Assembly: GCA_900754285.1 (NCBI GenBank)
Contig: CAAECB010000008.1
Coordinates: forward strand, 1 to 31,101
Reading direction: 5' to 3'
From: Clostridia bacterium
GTDB lineage: Bacteria; Bacillota; Clostridia; TANB77; CAG-508
DNA: 31,101 nt
Shown here piece by piece: positions 6,487 through 16,300 of the stretch. Below the pieces are notes generated by a model, which had not been told where the DNA came from, searched no databases, and was given only the letters and a program-made list of their open reading frames with translations. The translations under genes were made by a program, and so were the position numbers. Every line of letters starts with the position of its first letter. Position 1 is the first letter of the stretch.

Positions 6487-6843
6487 ATGAAAGAGTTTAT
6501 AAAAAAAATAATAATAGGTTTTTTAGCAGGATTTATAAGTGGATTATTTTCAACAGGAGGAGGACTAATATTAGTACCAGCATTTATATACTTGTTAAAA
6601 GAAGAACCAAAAAAAGCAAGAGGAACATCAATATTTTGTATATTACCAATGGTAATAACAAGTAGTTTCTTTTATTATAAAGGCAATTATATAGAATGGA
6701 AAACAGCAATATTATGTGCAATAGGTGGAACAATAGGAGGATATATAGGAGCAAGAATACTAAAAAAAATACCAGAAAAAAAGATGAAAATTATATTTAC
6801 AATATTTATAATATATGCAGCATATAACATAATATTTAAGTAA
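6487..6843 (+). CDS. TSUP (TauE/SafE) family half-size membrane transporter
   Basis: 118 residues from ATG 6487, where MKEFIKKIIIGFLAGF begins a typical TSUP first helix; an in-frame ATG at 6454 lies upstream of the terminator hairpin. FISGLFSTGGGLILVPAF is the glycine-rich motif of TauE/SafE exporters. About four transmembrane helices are visible (residues ~6-30, 53-66, 74-92, 99-116). Full-length TSUP proteins are ~250 residues with two such repeats, so this is one repeat. The gene at 7219 encodes a second half, suggesting a heterodimer. Substrates of the family are sulfur oxyanions or organic acids; the one here is unknown. Confidence 0.8.
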   Translation: MKEFIKKIIIGFLAGFISGLFSTGGGLILVPAFIYLLKEEPKKARGTSIFCILPMVITSSFFYYKGNYIEWKTAILCAIGGTIGGYIGARILKKIPEKKMKIIFTIFIIYAAYNIIFK

Positions 6844-6960
6844 ACAAAAATGAAATTCAGCTTTGTAAAGTAAAAGGGGATTTTCATAAATAAAAAAATA
6901 AAAAAACATCAAAATATGTCATAATATAAGATGTCAAATAGATTGAAAGGAATAATAGAA

Positions 6961-6987
6961 AAAAATCATAAAAATTGATTTTTTTTT
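6961..6987 (+). terminator. Rho-independent terminator
   Basis: Stem aaaaatca / tgattttt (6961-6968 with 6976-6983) merges into a nine-T run to 6987. It lies between the first TSUP half and the small gene at 7013. Confidence 0.7.
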
Positions 6988-7012
6988 GAGCAGATGAAAG
7001 GAAGGAAAAATA

Positions 7013-7195
7013 ATGGAAGAGGCTATGAATCAGCATATATGGAAAACCGCAAACAAAAGATATCTATTTGAGTTGCAAAAGTTTCTAGATTTAATAGATA
7101 ATGTAAAAGATGAAAAGCTACAAAAAGAGTTAATTTATCAACTAAATAAATTTGATAAAGTAATTACAGAAATAGCAGAGCAACAAATAACCTAG
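7013..7195 (+). CDS. Small helical protein of unknown function
   Basis: 60 residues with a good SD (gaaaggaagg) before ATG 7013. The sequence is highly charged and predicted helical (KRYLFELQKFLDLIDNVKDEKLQKELIYQL), with heptad-like spacing of Leu/Ile, no membrane segment and no cysteine. It lies 23 bases upstream of the second TSUP half and is probably co-transcribed with it. I do not recognise the family; a small coiled-coil partner of the membrane proteins is one possibility. Confidence 0.6.
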   Translation: MEEAMNQHIWKTANKRYLFELQKFLDLIDNVKDEKLQKELIYQLNKFDKVITEIAEQQIT

Positions 7196-7218
7196 AAACA
7201 TGAAAAGGAGAAAGGAAA

Positions 7219-7611
7219 ATGTTTGAAATAATAATAGGTGTCATTTCAGGAATAGTAAGTGGAACAGGAATGGGAGGAGGCACTATTCTCATTTTCCTTT
7301 TAACATATTTGTGCAATATAGAGCAACATATAGCACAAGCAACAAATTTAATTTTTTTTATCCCAACATCAATAATAGCAATAATAGTAAATGCAAAAAA
7401 TAGAAACATAAACGTAAAACTCGGAATAATAATATCACTATATGGCATATTAGGAGCGATAATAGGAGCAAATTTATCAATACACTTAGACATGAAAAGC
7501 TTAAGAAAATACTTTGGAATATTTTTATTAATAATAAGTGCACATGAAATATATTCCATAATTAAACAGTATAAAAAAGAAAAAAATGACAAAAATAAAA
7601 GTAAAATATAA
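7219..7611 (+). CDS. TSUP (TauE/SafE) family half-size membrane transporter, second half
   Basis: 130 residues; ATG 7219 follows aaaaggagaaagg. MFEIIIGVISGIVSGTGMGGGTILIF carries the glycine-rich TSUP motif. Around four membrane helices (residues ~2-33, 44-60, 70-89, 98-117) are followed by a lysine-rich tail, KQYKKEKNDKNKSK. N-terminal and loop charges differ from the 6487 protein, so the two may insert in opposite orientations and pair to form a full eight-helix transporter. The stop is 16 bases before the start of the small gene at 7628. Confidence 0.8.
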   Translation: MFEIIIGVISGIVSGTGMGGGTILIFLLTYLCNIEQHIAQATNLIFFIPTSIIAIIVNAKNRNINVKLGIIISLYGILGAIIGANLSIHLDMKSLRKYFGIFLLIISAHEIYSIIKQYKKEKNDKNKSKI

Positions 7612-7627
7612 AAAAGGAGTTGATATT

Positions 7628-7774
7628 ATGAAATTTGCTAAAGGATTAGTTATAGGAGGACTACTAGCAACAGGAGTTTTAATGATGTATTCAGAAAGTG
7701 ATATGTTAAACAAAAATAAAAGAAAAATAATGAAAAAAGGAAAAAAAGTAATGAGAACTTTAAGTAATTGGTAA
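7628..7774 (+). CDS. Small YtxH-like membrane protein
   Basis: 48 residues; ATG 7628 has the SD aaaaaggag at 7612-7620. One N-terminal hydrophobic helix (FAKGLVIGGLLATGVLMMY) is followed by a basic tail, NKNKRKIMKKGKKVMR. This layout resembles YtxH/YrzQ-type small general-stress or envelope proteins of Bacillota, but the match is by layout only. The frame is open upstream to 7586 inside the TSUP gene; the SD decides for 7628. Last gene of the TSUP cluster. Confidence 0.65.
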   Translation: MKFAKGLVIGGLLATGVLMMYSESDMLNKNKRKIMKKGKKVMRTLSNW

Positions 7775-7793
7775 TTTAACATATATTATAAAT

Positions 7794-7996
7794 GAGGAGA
7801 GATACTCTGTACATTGCGAAATATATTTTTATGTGATTGGAGCAACATTAGAAATTCTTAAATAATTTAATGGAAAGAGTTCACGTCGAGCTAAGCGAGG
7901 ATTAAGTGGAAGGGAGCCATTAAATTATTTTAAAATTTCTTAAATTGCATAGTGAACCTAAAAATATATTTCGCAATGTACAGAGTATCTCTCCTC
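7794..7996. repeat. 203-bp nested inverted-repeat element (MITE-like or structured RNA)
   Basis: The two ends are a perfect 38-bp inverted repeat (7794-7831 with 7959-7996; outer end gaggagagatactctgtaca). Inside is a second, 24-base imperfect inverted repeat (7850-7873 with 7917-7940, 22 of 24 paired), leaving symmetric 18-base internal loops and a purine-rich 43-base apical loop (7874-7916). gttcac (7879-7884) in the apical loop can pair with gtgaac (7952-7957), a possible pseudoknot. AAAT lies immediately outside both ends (7790-7793, 7997-8000), a possible target duplication. It sits between two convergent genes and codes for nothing obvious. It is either a miniature transposable element or a structured non-coding RNA such as the raiA class; I could not decide. 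Confidence 0.75.
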
Positions 7997-8011
7997 AAAT
8001 ATTAATAATTA

Positions 8012-8476
8012 TTATTGTTTATCATCGCAACATCTTTCATCTTTATCACACTTATCATGTTTATCATCATTTAAAAAGCAATCACATTTATCATGCTTTT
8101 CCCCTTTTAAGCATTTTCCTTCATGAAAGCATTTTGCACAAATTTTAATTTTTTTAGTATCATTAGCCCAAATTTGAAGAGCATATTTTCTACCAGGGCA
8201 AAGAGGTCCGAAAACGAATTCCCCTTCTTTATCAGTAAAAGTATGACCAATAGGTCTTCTATCTTCTTTACCACAATCATAAGCAACTTCAACTAATTTT
8301 ACAACAGCATTAGCAACAGGCTCTTTAAAACAATTTTTAACAACACCATATATAACATCACGATTATCTTCCTGTAAAATTATATCTAAGTCAAATTGTT
8401 TACCACCTGATATAACACCATCAACATCTAAAATAGGGCAATGAGGTTTATTTGAATCCATATCCATTTTAATCAC
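8012..8476 (-). CDS. Carboxypeptidase-regulatory-like domain protein with Cys/His-rich tail
   Basis: About 154 residues from GTG 8476, or 151 from ATG 8467; the SD aaagg is 3 bases before the GTG and 12 before the ATG, so the start is uncertain. Residues ~38-110 form a CarboxypepD_reg/CnaB-like beta sandwich (VIYGVVKNCFKEPVANAVVKL, then FTDKEGEFVFGPLCPGRKYAL). The last ~45 residues hold many Cys, His and Asp in loose repeats (CFHEGKC, GEKHDKCDCF, DDKHDKCDKDE, CC), which suggests metal binding. No signal peptide is visible. Related proteins occur in spore-forming Clostridia, but a coat role is a guess. T-ending codons are used, as in the other minus-strand genes. Confidence 0.7.
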   Translation of the reverse strand: MIKMDMDSNKPHCPILDVDGVISGGKQFDLDIILQEDNRDVIYGVVKNCFKEPVANAVVKLVEVAYDCGKEDRRPIGHTFTDKEGEFVFGPLCPGRKYALQIWANDTKKIKICAKCFHEGKCLKGEKHDKCDCFLNDDKHDKCDKDERCCDDKQ

Positions 8477-8560
8477 ATACCTTTCTATATTTAAATAAAC
8501 AAAAGTCTATTTAATATATAATATGAAAAAAGTAGAAAAAAGTGAAAAAATACGCAAAAT

Positions 8561-8589
8561 TTGTAATTTTTTTAAAAAAGTGGTATAAT
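8561..8589 (+). promoter_or_regulatory. Sigma-A promoter with extended -10
   Basis: TTGTAA (8561-8566), 17-base spacer, TATAAT (8584-8589) preceded by TGG, 33 bases upstream of the ATG at 8623. Confidence 0.75.
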
Positions 8590-8622
8590 AAAAATGTATT
8601 GAGAGTCAAAGGAGGAGATAAT

Positions 8623-9444
8623 ATGGAAAAAACAGAAAAAAATAATAAAGTAATACAAGTAAGATTTGAAGGAGAAAAAGAAGCAAGAAAAAGGGCGATA
8701 GAAAGAAGAAAAGAAATAAAAAGAAAAAAAGAAATGAAACAAATAAAAATATTGGGAGTAGCTTCAGTATTATCAATAGGGGCAATACTAGGACTAGGAA
8801 GTCATATGGACAAAAAAGTAAATGAAGCGGCAAAGCAATTAGTAATGGAATCAGAAAATTATAATAGAGAAAGAGAAGAAGCACAAAGGAACGAAAAAGA
8901 AGAATGGCTAAATGGAATAAAAGTAAATGCGGCTACAAGAAATGAAGCAGAAGCAGAAAACACAGATGTAATAGAAAAAATAATAGAAAGATACAATGAA
9001 AAATTACCAGAAGGAATGGAAGAAATAAGCAAAGAAGATATAGGAATAGTAAAAGAAAATTTAGGAGAAGGAAACATATACAGAGAAACAGATGAAGAAG
9101 GGCAAACAAAATATATCCAAAACTACACAGGAAGCACAGAACAAGACAATTCAGAACTAGATTGGGTAGAAGCAAAAGACATAGGAGAAGTAATAGCAAT
9201 ACTAGACAAAGAAAATCACACAACAATAGCAGGAATGGGAATAATAGATGGAGACTATGTACCAGTAGAAATACAACAAATGATATTACAAAGCGAATAT
9301 GAAAATCCATACACAGAATCAGACTATTATGTAAAATTAAAAGGAAGCCAAGAAAATTATCAAGCATTAGAAAAAGCATATCAAAAAAGAGTACAAGAAC
9401 TAAATGCAAAAACAGAACAAGACACAGAAATGGAATTATCTTAG
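8623..9444 (+). CDS. Single-pass membrane protein of unknown function
   Basis: 273 residues; the start is fixed by aaaggaggag (8609-8618) before ATG 8623. A cytoplasmic basic N-terminus (~residues 1-42, EARKRAIERRKEIKRKKEMK) leads to one membrane helix (ILGVASVLSIGAILGLG, ~43-59) and an acidic, mostly helical outer part. The C-terminal half contains DWVEAKDIGEVIAILDKE and ENPYTESDYYVKLKGSQEN. No known domain was recognised. It directly precedes the cyclic-glucan-synthase-like gene but has its own promoter, and a terminator-like hairpin separates the two. A role in envelope or glucan export is possible by context only. The gene ends TAG TAA. Confidence 0.65.
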   Translation: MEKTEKNNKVIQVRFEGEKEARKRAIERRKEIKRKKEMKQIKILGVASVLSIGAILGLGSHMDKKVNEAAKQLVMESENYNREREEAQRNEKEEWLNGIKVNAATRNEAEAENTDVIEKIIERYNEKLPEGMEEISKEDIGIVKENLGEGNIYRETDEEGQTKYIQNYTGSTEQDNSELDWVEAKDIGEVIAILDKENHTTIAGMGIIDGDYVPVEIQQMILQSEYENPYTESDYYVKLKGSQENYQALEKAYQKRVQELNAKTEQDTEMELS

Positions 9445-9518
9445 TAAAAAATATCAAAATAAAGAGAATAAAATAAAAAAATAAAATAAAGTAAAAAGGA
9501 TTAAAATAGTATAAAAAT

Positions 9519-9576
9519 CCACTTTTTGCAAACAATATGTATAAAAGAACATATTTGCAAGGAGTGGAATTTTTTT
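9519..9576 (+). promoter_or_regulatory. Long hairpin burying the SD of the glucan synthase gene
   Basis: ccactttttgcaaa (9519-9532) pairs with tttgcaaggagtgg (9554-9567) over 14 bp including two G-T pairs. After a 3-base bulge, tatgt / acata adds five more pairs. Seven T follow (9570-9576). The SD aaggag (9559-9564) is entirely within the 3' arm and the TTG start (9575) lies in the T run. The structure can therefore terminate the upstream transcript, hide the ribosome site, or both. Confidence 0.65.
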
Positions 9577-10384
9577 GAAAGAAAATAAAAAATTACAAAT
9601 AAATGGAACGATGCTAGAAAAAGAACAACTAAAAAAACACTTAGAAAAAATAGCATCAAGCCATAATATAACAAATAAAAGTCAAAAAGACACATATCCA
9701 GTACCAGAACTAATAAAAGATTATGAAAAAATAAAAGAAGTATACCAAATGTTAAACCAACATGTAGGAATAAAAATAAACATACATCCAGCAGGAGAAT
9801 GGTTATTAGACAATTTTTATATAATAGAAGAAACAGTAAAACAAATCCAAAAAGAATTAACATTAAAAAAATATACAAACTTTGTAGGAATAGCAAATGG
9901 AGAATATGCAGGATATGCAAGAATATATGTATTAGCAAGTGAAATTGTAGCATACACAGAAAACAAAATAGAAAAAGAAAATCTAGAAGAATATTTACAA
10001 AGTTATCAAAACAAAAAAACACTAAGTATGGACGAAATATGGAATATAGGAACATTTATACAAATAGCAATAATCCATAACATATCACAAATAAGTGAAA
10101 AAATAGCAAGTAATCAAGCACAAAAATACAAAGTAGAAAGCATAACAGAAAGAATAGTAGAAGGAAAAACAAGGCAAGAACAAATATACAAAGAATATAA
10201 AGAAAACATACACAATTTCAACAAAACAATGTTAAAAGATATGAGATATCCATTTATAGAATACATGTCATATACACTAAAAAGATATGGAAAAAAAGGA
10301 ACAAGATATTTAAAAGCATTAGAAGAAATAGTAGAAAAAACTCGGAATGACAGTATCAGAAGTAATACAAAAAGAACACTTTGA
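9575..10384 (+). CDS. NdvB/ChvB-type cyclic beta-1,2-glucan synthase, N-terminal part (frameshifted)
   Basis: It starts at TTG 9575, 10 bases after aaggag. Residues ~66-90 (IKINIHPAGEWLLDNFYIIEE) match the conserved N-terminal motif of NdvB/ChvB cyclic glucan synthases. Downstream are YARIYVLASEIVAYTE and a helical region up to EYMSYTLKRYGKKG. After LEEIVEK the frame is lost. Deleting one A of the six at 10335-10340 gives LEEIVEKLGMTVSEVIQKEH and joins the next ORF. The intact protein would be about 2,690 residues, near the ~2,800 of ChvB. This fragment is cytoplasmic and probably helps initiation or regulation. A-ending codon use matches its neighbours. Confidence 0.8.
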   Translation: MKENKKLQINGTMLEKEQLKKHLEKIASSHNITNKSQKDTYPVPELIKDYEKIKEVYQMLNQHVGIKINIHPAGEWLLDNFYIIEETVKQIQKELTLKKYTNFVGIANGEYAGYARIYVLASEIVAYTENKIEKENLEEYLQSYQNKKTLSMDEIWNIGTFIQIAIIHNISQISEKIASNQAQKYKVESITERIVEGKTRQEQIYKEYKENIHNFNKTMLKDMRYPFIEYMSYTLKRYGKKGTRYLKALEEIVEKTRNDSIRSNTKRTL

Positions 10385-13300
10385 TGTAGCAATACAAAAA
10401 GTACTAATGGGAAACAGCATAACAAGTCTAAAAAACATACAAAGAATAAACTTTTTAGAAATATTTGAAAAAATAAATGGAGTAGAAGATGTACTAAAAC
10501 AAGATCCAAGTAATGTATATCCAAACATGGATTGGAAAACCAAGGAATATTACAGAAATAAAATAAAAGAAATATCAGAAAAAACCAAAATATCAGAAAT
10601 ATATATAGCAAGAAAAATATTAGAAATAGCCAAAAAAGAAGAAGGAAAAAAATCACATATTGGATACTATTTAATAGATAAAGGAATAGAACAACTATAT
10701 GATAACCTAAAAGTCAGACACAAAAAGACCACAAATACTAAAACAAAAGCAAAACAATTTGTAACACTAATAGTTATACTTACAGTATTACTTTCAGTAT
10801 CAATAACATTAGTAATTAATTATAAAATATTAAAAACAAATTCAGAAATATCAACAATAATAAGAACGATTCTAAATGTGATATTAGGAATACTATTAAT
10901 AATACCATGTAGCGAAATAGTAACACAAATAGTGCAATATATATTAAGCAAAACTGTAAAACCAAAACTAATACCAAAAATGGATTATCAAACTGGAATA
11001 CCAAAAGAACAAGCAACAATGGTAGTAATACCAACAATAGTAAAAACAAAAGAAAAAGTAAAAGAACTAATGAAAAAACTAGAAATATATTATATAGCAA
11101 ATAAATCAGAAAATTTATATTTCACATTATTAGGAGATTGTTCAGAAAGCAATAAAGAGGAAGAAGAATTCGATAAAGAAGTAATAGAAGAAGGAAAAAA
11201 GCAAATAGAAAAATTAAACAAAAAATACAGTCAAGAACATGAATTACCAATTTTCAATTTTATTTATAGAAAAAGAATATGGAATGAAAAAGAAGAAAGC
11301 TACTTAGGATGGGAAAGAAAAAGAGGAATGTTAAATCAGTTAAATGAATACTTACTAAAAAATATAAACAATCCATTTTTATATAACAGTATAGAAGAAA
11401 TTCCACAAATAAAATATATAATAACACTAGATGCAGACACAGATTTAGTATTAAACACAGCACAAGAATTAATAGGAGCAATGTCACATATATTAAACAA
11501 GCCGATAATAGATAAACAAAAAAATATAGTAGTAGAAGGATATGGAATAATGCAGCCACGTGTTGGAATAAACCTAGATGTAAGTCTAAAAACAACTTTT
11601 ACAAAAATATTTGCAGGAGCAGGAGGTATAGACAATTACACAAACGCAATATCTGACATATATCAGGACAACTTTAAAGAAGGGATATTTACAGGAAAAG
11701 GAATATATGATTTGAAAGTATTTTCAGAAGTTTTAAAAAATGAAATACCAGAAAACACTGTATTAAGTCATGATTTATTGGAAGGATGTTATTTAAGATG
11801 TGGACTAACATCAGATATAATGTTAATGGATGGATATCCAACAAAATATAATAGTTTTATGAACAGATTATCAAGATGGATTAGAGGAGATTGGCAAATA
11901 ACCAACTGGCTAAAAAGTTCAAAGCTAAATTTAATTTCCAAATATAAAATATTAGATAATTTAAGAAGGAGTATGCTAGAAATATCAATAATAATAGCAG
12001 GAATTTATACAATAATATTAGGAAATATTTATCAAATATCAGTAAAAGGATTAACAATATTATTATCACTCACAATGATAATTTCGCAAATATTAGAATT
12101 ACTAAATAGATGTATTTGTAAAAAAGAAGGAGAGCAAAAACAAAGAACATTTACACCACAAATATCAGGAATCAAAGGTATAATTTTTAGGGCGATAATA
12201 ACATTAGGATGTTTGCCATATAAAGCATATATCTCACTAAAATCAATAATAAAAACAATATACAGAAAAACAATAAGTAAAAAACATTTATTAGAATGGG
12301 TAACCTCAGAAGAGGCAGAAAGACAATCAAAAACAGATATAATTTCTTATTATAAACAAATGTATATAAATTGGATCTTAGGAGCAATTGTTATAATACT
12401 AAATATTAAAAATATATGTAGTGTTTTGCTAGGAATCTTGTGGATATTAATTCCATTTATAATGTGTGAAATAAGTAAAGAAAGCAAAAAGAAAACACCA
12501 ATAGAAACATTAAATGAAGAAAATAAAAAATACTTATTAAATATTGCAAAATCAACATGGGCATTTTTTGAATCATATCTAAATGAAAAAAATAATTATT
12601 TAATAACAGACAATTATCAAGAAGGAAGAAAGCAAAAAACAGTATCAAGAACATCTTCTACAAACATAGGACTTTCGCTATTAGCAGTAATATCAAGCTA
12701 TGATTTAGGATTTATAACTTTAGAAAAAGCAATAGATTTATTAAAGAAGATATTAGATACAATAATAAGTCTAGAAAAATGGAATGGGCATTTATATAAT
12801 TGGTATGACACAATAACTAAAACTCCGCTAGTGCCAAGATATATATCAACAGTAGACAGTGGAAATTTTGTAGGATATTTATATACAACAAAAACATTTT
12901 TAGAAAATCTAAATTTACCAGAATTAAACACATATATAGAATGTATAAATAAAATAATAAACGCAACAGATTTTTCATTATTATATGACAAAGAAAAGCA
13001 GATTTTTTCTATAGGATATAACATAGAAGAAAATAAACTAACTGATTCATATTATGATTTGCTAGCATCTGAAGCTAGACAAGCAAGTTTAATAGCAATT
13101 GCCAAAAAAGACGTGCCTGCAAAACATTGGAACAAATTAAGCAGAACACTTACAACATTAGGAAAATATAAAGGACTAATATCATGGTCAGGGACATCAT
13201 TTGAATATTTAATGCCAAATATTAATATACCAAAATATGAAGGCAGTTTATTAGATGAATCATGCAAATTTATGATAATGAGTCAAAAAGAATATGCAAA

Positions 13301-16300
13301 AAGATTGCAAATACCATGGGGAATATCAGAAGCGGCATTTAATTTAAAAGATTTGCAAGGAAACTATCAATATAAAGCATTTGGAATACCATGGCTAGGA
13401 CTAAAAAGAGGATTAGCAGATGAAATGGTAACATCAACATATGGAAGTATATTAGCAATATCAGATGAACCACAAGAAGTTATAAAAAACCTAAAATCAT
13501 TAGAAAAATATGGCATGAATGGCAAATATGGATTTTATGAATCTATAGACTTTACACCAGAAAGAGTAGAAAAAGCAACACCAGTAAAAACATATATGGC
13601 ACACCATCAAGCATTAATATTATTAGCAATAAACAACTTATTCAACAATAATATATTACAAAAAAGATTTATAGAAAATCCAGAAATAAATAGTATATCT
13701 ATACTTTTGCAAGAAAGAATGCCAGAAACATCAATAATAACTAAAGAAACAAAAGAGAAAATAGAAAAGCCTAAATATCAAGATTATGAGGACTATAGTG
13801 TTGTAACATATAATAAAATAGATGAAAGGCTAATACGTGGAAATGTTATATCAAACGAAAATTATGTAATAGCAATGAATCAAAAAGGAGAAGGAGTAAG
13901 CAAATATAAAGATATATATATAAACAGATTCAAGAAAACAGACGATTATCCACAAGGAATATTTTTTGACATAAAAAATATAAAAACAAAAAATATATGG
14001 AGTTCATGCCAATACAAAGAAACAAACAATTACAAAATAAGTTTTATGCCAGACAAAATAGAACAAGAAATAGAGCAAGATAATATAAAAACAAAAATAC
14101 AAACAATAATCACTCCTGATGATAATTCTGAAATTAGAAAAGTAACACTAGAAAACAGAGGGTTAGAAGAAGAAATATTAGAAATAACTGCATATTTTGA
14201 ACCAGTACTTTCAAAAAAAGAACAAGATTATGCACATCCAGTATTCAACAATTTATTCCTAAAATTCAATTATGATGAAAACACAAATAGTATATTAGTA
14301 AAAAGAAGAACAAGAGAAAAAAGCGAGCAAAAGATATATTTAGCAGCAAATTTAGTTGCACCAGAAATAGAAACAATAGGACAATTAGAATTTGAAATAG
14401 ACAAAGAAAAATTTACAGGAAGAGGAAATATACAAATTCCAGAAATGGTAAAAAATTCAACACCACTATCCAAAAAAATATCACTAGTAACAGAAGGAAT
14501 AATTACATTAAAAAGAACAATAAAAATAAAACCACAAGGAAAAGTAGAGTTAGACCTAGTAATATCAGTAGGAGAAAGCAAAGAAACTGCATTAGAAAAT
14601 ATTAAAAAATATCAGAATAAAGAAAATGTAGAAAAAGCATTTGAAATATCAAAAGCACAAATAGAGGCACAAAGCAGATATTTAAGAATAAAAGGAAAAG
14701 ACATAGAACAATATCAAAAAATATTATCATATATTATTTTTGACAATCCAAGTAAAAAATTACAATTAGAAAAATTACCTAAAAAAATCTATGAACAAAG
14801 TGAACTATGGAAATATGGAATATCAGGAGATTTGCCAATAATTTTAGTAAAAGTAAAAGATTTAAATGATTCCGATGTTATTAAAGAGATTCTAAAAGCA
14901 TATGAATTTTTTAGAATAAAAAAAGTAGAAGTCGAATTAGTTCTAATTGACGAAGAAAAACATAGCTATGAAAACTATGTAAGAGAAGAAATGGAAAATC
15001 TAGTTCTAAACTCACATTTAGCATATTTAAAAAATATAAGAGGTGGCATATTCCAACTTAACAAAAATGAAATAGACAAAAAAGATATGGAATTATTAGA
15101 ATTTGTTGCAACAGTAATAATAGACAGTAGTAAAGGAAGCTTAAAAAATGCCATAAATGATATAGAAGAAGAATATTTTGAAAAAACAAAGATCATAGAA
15201 GATGAAGAAAATTCAAATGTAATAATAGAAGAAAAACAAGAAACAAATAACTTTATGAAAGAAATAGACGATTTAAAATATTTTAATGAATATGGAGCTT
15301 TCTCAAGTAATGGAAAAGAATATCTAATAAAAATGAACAAAGAAAATAGATTACCTACAGTATGGTCACATATATTAGCAAATAAAAAGTTTGGAACATT
15401 AGTTACAGAAAACATGGGAGGATATACATGGTATAAAAACAGCAGATTAAATCGTATAACTTCATGGGCAAATATGCCAAATTATGATATACCATCAGAA
15501 TCAATATATCTAAAAGACGAAGAAACAAAAAAAGTATGGTCATTAGGATTAAATCCAATGCCAGATAATAATGAATATGATGTTATATATGGATTTGGAT
15601 ATGCAAAATATATTCATAAAAGTAATGGAATAGAACAAATATTAGAAGTATATGTGCCAAAAGAAGACAGTGTAAAAGTTCAAATACTACATTTAAAAAA
15701 TACCACGCCAAACAGAAAGAAGATAAAGATTTATTGTTATAATAAACTTGTAATAGGAGAAGATGAGCAAAAAATAACAGAATATATAGATTTAAAATAT
15801 GATAAAAATAACAATATATTAATAGCACAAAATTTATACAATAGTGATTTTAAAGAAGCTGTATATGTATCAAGTAGTGAAAAAATAAAATCATATACAG
15901 GTGATAAAAAATTCTTTTTTGGAAAAGGAGGAATAGGAAACCCTGATGGAGTAAGAAAAACAATGTTAAACAATATAGGAAGTTTAGGAAAAAGCAGTTG
16001 TGTAGTATATCAATTAGAAGTAGAAATAGAAAGTTTTGGAGAAAAAGAAATATCACTATTATTAGGAGCAGAAGAAAACATTTTAGATAGTAAAAACATA
16101 GCATACAAATATAGTAAAATTCAAAATTGTAAACAAGAACTAGAGAAGATAAAAAATGAATGGAAAAATAAATTAGAAACGTTACAAGTATATACTCCAA
16201 TAGAATCAATAAATATAATGTTAAATGGATGGATATTATATCAAACAGTATCAAGCAGATTATTAGGAAAGACAGGATATTATCAATCAGGAGGAGCATA

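Noticed and set aside
6435..6665. 76-residue Asn/Arg-rich ORF
   Set aside because: It overlaps the terminator and the TSUP gene in another frame and has no SD; its composition is that of a shadow frame.
6901..6945. Operator formed by two ATGTCA direct repeats before the gene at 7013
   Set aside because: Short repeats in AT-rich sequence with no matching promoter geometry; too weak to report.
8542..8622. Upstream start for the membrane protein (ATG at 8542)
   Set aside because: No SD there, and the promoter (8561-8589) and strong SD (8609-8618) lie downstream of it, fixing the start at 8623.
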